DNA of 21,120 nucleotides from Gemmatimonadota bacterium (GTDB lineage Bacteria > Latescibacterota > UBA2968 > UBA8231): positions 1 through 21,120 of the forward strand of contig JAPPEF010000029.1 in assembly GCA_028875335.1 (NCBI GenBank), written 5' to 3'. Positions 1 to 5,556 of the stretch are shown piece after piece. Position 1 is the first letter of the stretch. Each line of letters starts with the position of its first letter. Under the pieces are notes generated by a model. The model saw only the letters and a list, made by a program, of their open reading frames with translations. It made no database searches and was not told the DNA's origin. A program made the position numbers and the translations under genes.

Positions 1-125
1 GTGCAAACCTAAGTTTAGCCAAAAAGGATGCCCTCACCTTAACCCGAACTCACGTTAATGCAGCCTTCGTAGAGCCATCAAGATATGTATTTACTGTTTG
101 GGATGCAACTTCAAAGGCCACCTAA
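1..125 (+). CDS. Possible C-terminal end of an unknown protein (cut by window edge)
   Basis: One frame is open from the left edge (first full codon at 3) to a TAA at 123-125, giving 40 residues that end in FTVWDATSKAT. The other two plus frames hit stops early. The segment DALTLTR...PSRYVFTVWD has the alternation of a beta-rich domain end. It loosely recalls the tails of PD-(D/E)XK or DUF3883-type proteins, but that is only an impression. It is short and the region is AT-rich, so it may be chance. No function is assigned. Confidence 0.35.
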   Translation, partial: ANLSLAKKDALTLTRTHVNAAFVEPSRYVFTVWDATSKAT

Positions 126-324
126 GCACTAAATATAACAACTCCACCATTACATCTTTGCAGCGACTGCGTTACATTCTCGCGGCTCGCCGTGCGTTTA
201 TAGATTGACAAGTATTTATTTTTTATGCACTTTATCCACTTTACAGCAATATGACGACAGATGCGCTACCGCCACATTCACTTCGCCGCAATCGAGCGGC
301 CGAGCTAATCTGCGAGAAGAAGCC
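126..324. other. AT-rich gap before accD with a weak promoter candidate
   Basis: No convincing gene is seen. A perfect -35-like TTGACA lies at 205-210, but the hexamer 17 bases further on (CACTTT) is poor. The better -10 shapes (CTTTAT, TTTATC) would need 19-20 bases of spacing, so the accD promoter is not settled. A reading frame continues from TTG 205 into accD, but its first 40 residues do not look like AccD. The region has lower GC than the rest of the window. Confidence 0.4.
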
Positions 325-1179
325 GTGAACTGGTTTGAAAGAATGAAAACGGGAATTAAGTCCCTAATAAAGCGCGAAATTCCCCAAGGCATCTGGATCA
401 GGTGCAAAAAGTGTGGCCACTCCAACTACGAGATGGCCTTGCGACGCCGACATTGGATCTGCCCGGAATGCGCTTGCCACTATCCCATCGGCCATCAGCA
501 GTACATCGACCTCCTCATTGACGACGGTACATTCACCGAAATCAACGCCAACGTAGCACCTGTCGACCCGCTTAAGTTCAAAGGCTATAAGGACAAAATC
601 AAGACCAGTCGCCGCCAGAGCGGCTTAAAAGAATCGGCGTACACCGGCATCGGCCAAATCGGTGGCCACCCCGTCGCCTTGGCGATCATGGACTCGCGTT
701 ATCTAACGGGCACGTTGGGTGGAGCGACCGGCGAGAAGCTCTGCCGCCTCATCGACCGCGCCATGGCCGAACAATGCACGCTAGTCATCGTCTGCCAGTC
801 GGGTGGTGCTAGGATGCAGGAAAGCGCTTATTCGCTGATGCAGATGGCGCGGATTAGCGCCAAGCTCAATCAGCTCTCGCAAAACGGCTTGCTCTATATC
901 GCCATTATCACCGATCCGACCTACGGGGGAGTCACCGCCAGCTTCGCCATGCTCGGCGATATCGCCTTGGCCGAACCTGGGGCGCGTATCGGCTTTGCCG
1001 GCCAAACCGTCATCCAGCAGTTCCTCGGCACGGACGCCCCCCTGCCCGAAGGCTTCCAACTAGCCGAGACCGTCCTTGAACACGGCTTTATCGACCGCAT
1101 CGTCTCACGCGACCGCATGGCGGCGGAACTGGCGCGCTTGATCGCACTTTTATCCCCGAAGACTGCCAGCCACGCCTAG
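325..1179 (+). CDS. accD: Acetyl-CoA carboxylase carboxyltransferase, beta subunit
   Basis: With AccA this subunit moves the carboxyl group from biotin carrier protein to acetyl-CoA, making malonyl-CoA for fatty acid synthesis in the cytoplasm. From GTG 325 the protein has 284 residues, the usual length. It begins VNWFERMKTGIKS like other AccD proteins, which is why this start is preferred over TTG 205; GAGAAGA lies just upstream. An N-terminal C4 zinc ribbon is seen (C27, C30, C46, C49). The carboxyltransferase core has SGGARMQE and GGVTASFAMLGD. The usual FMGGSMG segment reads YLTGTLGG, and GFAGPRVIEQ reads GFAGQTVIQQ, so it is a somewhat divergent member. accA is not in this window. The stop codon shares CTAG with the stop of the facing barrel gene. 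Confidence 0.93.
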   Translation: MNWFERMKTGIKSLIKREIPQGIWIRCKKCGHSNYEMALRRRHWICPECACHYPIGHQQYIDLLIDDGTFTEINANVAPVDPLKFKGYKDKIKTSRRQSGLKESAYTGIGQIGGHPVALAIMDSRYLTGTLGGATGEKLCRLIDRAMAEQCTLVIVCQSGGARMQESAYSLMQMARISAKLNQLSQNGLLYIAIITDPTYGGVTASFAMLGDIALAEPGARIGFAGQTVIQQFLGTDAPLPEGFQLAETVLEHGFIDRIVSRDRMAAELARLIALLSPKTASHA

Positions 1180-2489
1180 AAGTTGTGTCCTAGACTCAGC
1201 CAGACATCCATTTGCTCGTCGGCGACGCCGGTACCCATGCGGATCACGAGATCGGCATCCCAGACCATTCGCACCCCCGCTCCGCCGCTGATGTGCATAT
1301 CCGACCACCCGATCTGATCCAAGTCGGGCCAGACCCGGCCCGAATCGAAAAAAACCACTCCCTGCCACTCTATGTACTGGCCGTAAAACCAGATATCGTA
1401 CAGTTGGTAGCGCAATTCGATATTGGACAAAAAGCGCACGTCATCTGTAAACCGCTGGGTGTCGAAACCCCGCAGCGAATCGCTGCCGCCTAATCCCTTA
1501 ACCCGGCGACTGCCCCCAATCTCACCATAGGCGTAGAGGGGTACTTCGCCACTGAGAACCTCCAGTACGAGGCGATGGGAGAAATTCACCCGAGGCGACA
1601 GCGGTATGTAGTAGGCGTTGGTCAGGGTCACGCGGCTAAAATCAATAGGCTCGAAGACCAGTGCCAGCAGTGAATTGCGCGCTGATTCGTATGACCACTC
1701 CTGAAAGAAGCCGCGTCGCGGCACCACTTCGTCGTCGCGGGTATCCCACTGAAGAGTCGCACTGATAAACCCCGAAAACCCATCTATCACTCCATCTGGA
1801 GTACCGCGCTCTAAATAAAAAGCCTGTGTCCCTCGCTGGTCCACATCGACGCGCTCCAGCCCAAAGCCGAGCGACATGGATACCGGACCGTACAACTGGC
1901 GAAAAAGGCTCACCAAGATCCGTGGGTTCCTCTCTAGAATGTAGTAGTAGTAGTTCTCGTCTTTGAAATCAGCGCTATTAGGCTTAATGAAATCTCGCTT
2001 GAATGCGCTGTCGTTACCCAGCCCATAGTAGCGCGTGCGCAGATTGCGCTCTCGGATCAACTCCAGTCTCAGGCCGAAACCCGTCCCCGAAATCCGGGGC
2101 ACCCTTAGTCTCACGCGGTTTTTTAATTTGCCCTCAGAAGACTGCTGTACGTGCAGGGTCAGCTTGTAGAGATAGGGCTGGTACCGATAGTCTGCCCAAT
2201 GTACGCGCCCCCCCCAATTCCAGCCCGTGTTGGGGCTGAGATAAGCGAACGGAAGGCCAGTGACTCCGTAGGGAATGCCCCGCAGGGTAAACTGGCGTCG
2301 TTTGGCCATCCAGCGCACGGCTTCCACAGTCTGCTCGGTCGCCGACTGCGAAACCTTGGCCAGCAACGGGGACGTGGGCTGGCTGTGGGAGGAATCGACG
2401 CGCACCTCGCCCTCCCCCCACGCTCTCCCCGCGAGCAATAGGACGACTGTACAGCTACCGTTTTTGAGTAGCCACCTAACCACGACCAT
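1176..2489 (-). CDS. POTRA-less Omp85-like outer-membrane beta-barrel protein
   Basis: The protein has 437 residues. A basic, hydrophobic N-terminus ending near AGRAWG (residues about 5-25) looks like a signal peptide. The rest is alternating aromatic/polar strands typical of an outer-membrane barrel and ends in Phe. Omp85 marks are YYGLGNDS (154-161), WDTRDD (248-253) and the LRGF motif of loop 6 (339-342). In this superfamily the motif folds into the barrel lumen. There is no room for POTRA repeats: only about 50 residues separate the signal from the barrel. BamA or TamA proper is therefore unlikely, and a short Omp85 of unknown role is the best call. Its ATG lies 14 bases inside the end of surE, implying cotranscription and translational coupling. 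Substrate or partner is unknown. Confidence 0.82.
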   Translation of the reverse strand: MVVVRWLLKNGSCTVVLLLAGRAWGEGEVRVDSSHSQPTSPLLAKVSQSATEQTVEAVRWMAKRRQFTLRGIPYGVTGLPFAYLSPNTGWNWGGRVHWADYRYQPYLYKLTLHVQQSSEGKLKNRVRLRVPRISGTGFGLRLELIRERNLRTRYYGLGNDSAFKRDFIKPNSADFKDENYYYYILERNPRILVSLFRQLYGPVSMSLGFGLERVDVDQRGTQAFYLERGTPDGVIDGFSGFISATLQWDTRDDEVVPRRGFFQEWSYESARNSLLALVFEPIDFSRVTLTNAYYIPLSPRVNFSHRLVLEVLSGEVPLYAYGEIGGSRRVKGLGGSDSLRGFDTQRFTDDVRFLSNIELRYQLYDIWFYGQYIEWQGVVFFDSGRVWPDLDQIGWSDMHISGGAGVRMVWDADLVIRMGTGVADEQMDVWLSLGHNF

Positions 2490-3330
2490 CTCGTTTCACC
2501 GCGCCTTCGGGTGTGAAAATGCCGCACTCAAAACGCTGTCGATCAATCGAGCTTATTGGGGCACCAAGTGAATAGCAGAGCGGCGTAATCGCGATCGCAC
2601 CGTGCGCCAGGGCTTCCACATCGCTGTTAGCTGCATCACCGACCAACTGCAACTGACAACTGTGGTACGCAAAATGCGGCTCGACCGCACGCCGGGCGAA
2701 TAGCGGACCATAGCTCGTCCTCGCTAAGCCCGTCAGGCACCTTGGGGATTCGCGCTTAGTACTGGCGGGCATGTTCACCGCGACCATGTCGGCACCAGCC
2801 GGCAATCCTCCACGCAAGATCTCGGCTGCGATTTCCGCAGCGATGACCGCCGCTGCCGCAACCAACGCATCGAGCGCGGGATCAAGCCGCCGCGACCGCC
2901 GCCAGAGGACAAATGCCGATTCGGGCAGCTCTAGCGAAAAAGCCGCGGACGGCACCCCGGAAAGAAAGCCCTCTACAGCCGCCCCTATCGTGCCAGAACT
3001 CAGCGTGAAAGCGAGACCGGAGTTGGTGCCCATATTGATGCCGGAAATGACTAGACTCGGCTTTGCAGGACAGAGATTGTGGATGCCGATATGGGCGCAA
3101 TCGGCGGGCTTCCCGGTCAGCGTCTGGACCGGGAAGCCGCCGCATTCGATCTCGGCCAGTACCAACGGCCCAAAGCGGCTCATACTCTTACTGGTCCAAC
3201 TGCATTCCGCAGCCGGCACGACTACGCATAGCTCGGCCAACTCGGACAGTTCCCGCAGCAAAGGCACCAAAATGGGCGAATCGGCACCATCGTCGTTTGT
3301 CACCAATACTTGAGGTTTTGCGGCAGTCAC
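2476..3330 (-). CDS. surE: SurE family 5'/3'-nucleotidase
   Basis: SurE proteins are metal-dependent phosphatases acting on nucleoside monophosphates, and sometimes on polyphosphate, in stationary-phase survival. The NDDG metal site is at residues 12-15. A Ser-rich loop CSWTSKSMSR (replacing the usual DRSGAS-type segment) and SGINMGTNSG with the metal-binding Asn follow in order. The length is 284 residues. GTG 3330 is chosen because AAAGGAGA lies 8 bases upstream. A longer frame back to GTG 3381 would add 17 residues with no ribosome site and would include the ribosome site itself. A promoter is seen at 3384-3412. The gene overlaps the barrel gene by 14 bases rather than sitting beside pcm as in enterobacteria. 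Confidence 0.88.
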   Translation of the reverse strand: MTAAKPQVLVTNDDGADSPILVPLLRELSELAELCVVVPAAECSWTSKSMSRFGPLVLAEIECGGFPVQTLTGKPADCAHIGIHNLCPAKPSLVISGINMGTNSGLAFTLSSGTIGAAVEGFLSGVPSAAFSLELPESAFVLWRRSRRLDPALDALVAAAAVIAAEIAAEILRGGLPAGADMVAVNMPASTKRESPRCLTGLARTSYGPLFARRAVEPHFAYHSCQLQLVGDAANSDVEALAHGAIAITPLCYSLGAPISSIDRQRFECGIFTPEGAVKRDGRG

Positions 3331-3383
3331 AATCGGTTTCTCCTTTACCACAGATACCACAGACGCGCTCTGAGATAGCACCT

Positions 3384-3412
3384 ATAATAACAATCCGCCA
3401 TTCGGCTCCCAA
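3384..3412 (-). promoter_or_regulatory. Promoter of surE-barrel operon
   Basis: On the minus strand TTGGGA (3412-3407), a 17-base spacer and TATTAT (3389-3384) match the sigma-70 consensus at 4/6 and 5/6 positions. Transcription would start near 3377, leaving a leader of about 47 bases that contains the AAAGGAGA ribosome site. Confidence 0.6.
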
Positions 3413-3420
3413 CAATCTCC

Positions 3421-3450
3421 TTGCTTAGCTGCGGCCTGTGGTCCTATTAT
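3421..3450 (+). promoter_or_regulatory. Promoter placing the start site at or near the ATG at 3457
   Basis: TTGCTT (3421-3426), an 18-base spacer and TATTAT (3445-3450) form a plausible sigma-70 promoter. Only six bases separate the -10 box from the ATG, so transcription would begin at about the A of the start codon. No Shine-Dalgarno sequence is visible. A leaderless mRNA is inferred. Confidence 0.5.
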
Positions 3451-3456
3451 TTTCTT

Positions 3457-3720
3457 ATGGATGACTCAATCCTCCTGCAGGAGTTAGAAACCCTCGCCGA
3501 AGGGTTCGATATTGAGGTGCGCTACGACGATTTCGAGGGCCAAGGTGGGCTTTGCCGCTATGGCGGTAGGTCCTACTTGATCGTCAATCACGAGCTCGAT
3601 ACCGAGACCCGAGTGCATTTGTTATGCCGTACCCTTGCGCGGCTGCCTCTCGACGCGGTCTTTATCCGTCCCCAAGTGCGGGAGCGGATCGAAGAATGTA
3701 GATCGCACGCAGCGGCCTAA
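3457..3720 (+). CDS. Small conserved-type protein of unknown function
   Basis: An 87-residue acidic protein starting MDDSILLQELETLAEGFDIEV. A helix is followed by a strand/turn segment (GGLCRYGGRSYLIVNHELD), a helix (TRVHLLCRTLARLPL) and a final helix (RPQVRERIEE). This layout resembles short hypothetical proteins I recall from several anaerobe and FCB genomes, which read roughly 'GG.C+..... IIN..L....+...L...L...DL......P.LR..IE'. No catalytic motif is visible and no function is assigned. There is no signal peptide or membrane segment. The ATG at 3457 is chosen over TTG 3421, which is part of the promoter. The gene stands divergent to surE and ahead of rpmI, where infC is often found, but it is not IF-3. 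Confidence 0.72.
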   Translation: MDDSILLQELETLAEGFDIEVRYDDFEGQGGLCRYGGRSYLIVNHELDTETRVHLLCRTLARLPLDAVFIRPQVRERIEECRSHAAA

Positions 3721-3817
3721 TCGCCTACAATTCAGCGACTGATCGCGCTCAGTTTCGAGACGAGATCGCAAACTTTTCCGCCAAAAATTCACCCTTTGAA
3801 GAGTAGGCTGCCCTTCC
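3721..3817. other. Gap between small gene and rpmI promoter
   Basis: No gene is seen. A short inverted repeat ACTGA/TCAGT (3738-3742 and 3749-3753) is too weak and lacks a T-run, so it is not called as a terminator. Confidence 0.4.
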
Positions 3818-3846
3818 TTGACAGCCCCTATTTCATGGTCTATTTT
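3818..3846 (+). promoter_or_regulatory. Promoter of rpmI-rplT operon
   Basis: A perfect TTGACA (3818-3823), a spacer of exactly 17 bases and TATTTT (3841-3846) make this the clearest promoter in the window. Transcription would start near 3853, leaving about 30 bases of leader with AAAGG before the rpmI ATG. It probably drives the whole downstream run, subject to the hairpin after rplT. Confidence 0.72.
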
Positions 3847-3883
3847 TTGCTTTTCTAGCCAAAATCAAGACAAAGGTATCATC

Positions 3884-4081
3884 ATGCCCAAAATCAAGAC
3901 GCATAAATCCTCGTCCAAGCGCATTAAGCAGCGCAAGTCGGGCAGCCTGAAGCGGCGCAACGCCTATGCCACTCACCTTTTGAGCGGCCGCTCGACCAAG
4001 CGCAAACGGGCTTTTCGCAAAAACAGTCCGGTCTCGTCCGCAGACCTAACCAATGTGCGCCGGGCCCTGAACCTCAAGTAA
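3884..4081 (+). CDS. rpmI: 50S ribosomal protein L35
   Basis: A 65-residue, strongly basic protein beginning MPKIKTHKSSSKRIKQRKSG, the standard L35 opening, with the conserved A..HLL and L..VR segments at the end. The length is normal. The ATG at 3884 is preceded by AAAGG at a good distance. An upstream in-frame TTG at 3818 is the promoter -35 box and is not used. rplT follows after 23 bases. infC, the usual upstream partner, is absent, so L20-type autocontrol acting from infC cannot be assumed here. Confidence 0.97.
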   Translation: MPKIKTHKSSSKRIKQRKSGSLKRRNAYATHLLSGRSTKRKRAFRKNSPVSSADLTNVRRALNLK

Positions 4082-4104
4082 GCGAGTTTAACGGAGAATA
4101 ATTC

Positions 4105-4458
4105 ATGCCACGGGTAAGTCATGCCGTAGCCACCAAGAAGCGCAAAAAGAAGGTACTCAAACAATCCAAGGGCTATTGGGGAGCGCGCAGCCGCCTCTTC
4201 CGCACCGCGCGCGAAGCCGTCGATCGCGCTCAAACCTATGCCTACCGCGACCGACGCAAGCGCAAGCGCGACTTCCGCCGTCTCTGGATTGTCCGCATCA
4301 ATGCCGCCGCCCGCCGCAACGGCATGTCTTATAGCCAACTCGTCCACGGGCTAGGCCAATCCGGAGTTGCAATCAACCGCAAGGTCTTGGCCGATCTAGC
4401 CGTGCGCGATCCAGCCGCTTTTGCCGCGGTAGTCGAACAAGCCCGGCCCCACGTCTAA
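4105..4458 (+). CDS. rplT: 50S ribosomal protein L20
   Basis: A 117-residue basic protein with the L20 hallmarks. It has an N-terminal Lys/Arg helix ([19 protein letters not shown]), then [29 protein letters not shown] and SYSQLVHGL. It binds 23S rRNA early in 50S assembly, and in some bacteria it represses its own operon. The start at ATG 4105 has GGAG nine bases upstream. It lies between rpmI and a terminator-like hairpin that precedes pheS. Confidence 0.97.
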   Translation: MPRVSHAVATKKRKKKVLKQSKGYWGARSRLFRTAREAVDRAQTYAYRDRRKRKRDFRRLWIVRINAAARRNGMSYSQLVHGLGQSGVAINRKVLADLAVRDPAAFAAVVEQARPHV

Positions 4459-4480
4459 ACTCATACTCATCTGACAGAAA

Positions 4481-4510
4481 GGGGTCGGCGATACGCGCCG
4501 GGCCCTTTTT
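4481..4510 (+). terminator. Intrinsic terminator or attenuator between rplT and pheS
   Basis: Arms 4481-4490 (GGGGTCGGCG) and 4496-4505 (CGCCGGGCCC) pair over ten positions with one G-G mismatch and one G-U pair. They close a five-base loop and are followed by five T (4506-4510). pheS starts 18 bases later with no clear promoter of its own, so partial read-through is likely. No Phe-rich leader peptide or T-box is visible, so any amino-acid control would have to work another way. Confidence 0.65.
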
Positions 4511-4527
4511 GTTCTATTTAGGTCTAT

Positions 4528-5538
4528 ATGCTAGAAGAAGTGCGACAATTGGCGGCGGTGGCCGTAGAGGAAATCGAGGCCGCCCGAGACGATAAGGCAT
4601 TGGAAGCACTGCGAGTTCACCACCTCGGGCGCAAGAGCCGACTGCGCCTGATCGCGCGGCAGATCGGCCAGCAACCCGCGACCGAACGACCCGCGCTAGG
4701 GGAAGCCACCGGTCGCGCCCAACAGGCCATTCAGCAAGCTCTCGACGACAAGGCCCTAGCCCTTAGGCTGGCGGCCGACTCGGCTTCTGCCCTCGACGTA
4801 ACGCTTCCGGGCCGACGGCCCCTCTTGGGCTGTGCTCACCCCCTGTCTCAGCTAACCGACGAATTGATCGGCATTTTCCAAGGCATGGGTTTTGACGTGG
4901 CCGACGGGCCAGAAGCCGAAGACGAGTACCACAATTTCGACGCCCTCAACACGCCGGCCGATCACCCCGCGCGAGACCTGCACGACACCTTCTATCTAGA
5001 GCGCGGTGGACTCATGCGCACCCACACCTCCACGGTGCAAATCCGCGTTATGGAGCAAATGCCGCCGCCGGTGCGGATCATCTCCCTAGGTCGCTGCTAC
5101 CGCAAGGAGACGGTCGATGCAACTCACCACTTCGCCTTCCACCAAATCGAGGGCCTATACGTCGACCACGAGGTTTCTTTCGCCGACTTGAAGGGCACTA
5201 TTGAGGCCATGGGACGCCAACTTATGGGCGAGGAGACCCAAGTGCGCTTTCGGCCTCACTTCTTTCCCTTTACTGAGCCAAGCGTGGAATACGATTTCAC
5301 CTGCATCTGCAAGGGACAACGCGCGAATTGCTCTATTTGCAAAGAAACGGGTTGGATCGAAATCGCCGGGGCCGGCATGGTCGACCCGGCTGTCTTTGCC
5401 GCGGTAGGCTACGACCCGGACGAATACACGGGCTTCGCCTTCGGCATGGGATTGGAGCGGATCGCCATGATTCGGCACGGCATTGACGACGTCCGGCGCT
5501 TCCTCGAAAACGACTTGCGGTTCATCCGCCAATTCTAA
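4528..5538 (+). CDS. pheS: Phenylalanine-tRNA ligase, alpha subunit
   Basis: Catalytic subunit of the alpha2-beta2 class II synthetase that charges tRNA-Phe. It has 336 residues, a normal length. An N-terminal coiled coil (about 1-85) contacts tRNA. Class II motif 2 is GRCYRKETVDATHHFAFHQIEG (about 189-210, written here as the key segment around R and the HH pair). FRPHFFPFTEPS follows, and motif 3 is GMGLERIAMIRHGI (about 306-319). A CxC...CxxC cluster (about 259-271) leads into KETGWIEI, as in many bacterial PheS proteins. The ribosome site is weak (TAGG). pheT follows after 18 bases. Confidence 0.97.
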   Translation: MLEEVRQLAAVAVEEIEAARDDKALEALRVHHLGRKSRLRLIARQIGQQPATERPALGEATGRAQQAIQQALDDKALALRLAADSASALDVTLPGRRPLLGCAHPLSQLTDELIGIFQGMGFDVADGPEAEDEYHNFDALNTPADHPARDLHDTFYLERGGLMRTHTSTVQIRVMEQMPPPVRIISLGRCYRKETVDATHHFAFHQIEGLYVDHEVSFADLKGTIEAMGRQLMGEETQVRFRPHFFPFTEPSVEYDFTCICKGQRANCSICKETGWIEIAGAGMVDPAVFAAVGYDPDEYTGFAFGMGLERIAMIRHGIDDVRRFLENDLRFIRQF

Positions 5539-5556
5539 GATTCCCGACAACGCCTT

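Noticed and set aside
205..324. An extended accD start at TTG 205
   Set aside because: The extra 40 residues do not resemble any AccD N-terminus; the TTG is part of a TTGACA promoter-like hexamer, and GTG 325 gives the normal length and opening.
3973..4347. A 124-codon open frame on the minus strand across rpmI and rplT
   Set aside because: It overlaps two certain ribosomal protein genes on the other strand; its Ala-rich translation mirrors their Arg/Lys codons.
4459..4527. PheM-like leader peptide or T-box controlling pheST
   Set aside because: No short frame rich in Phe codons and no T-box specifier or antiterminator sequence is visible in these 69 bases.
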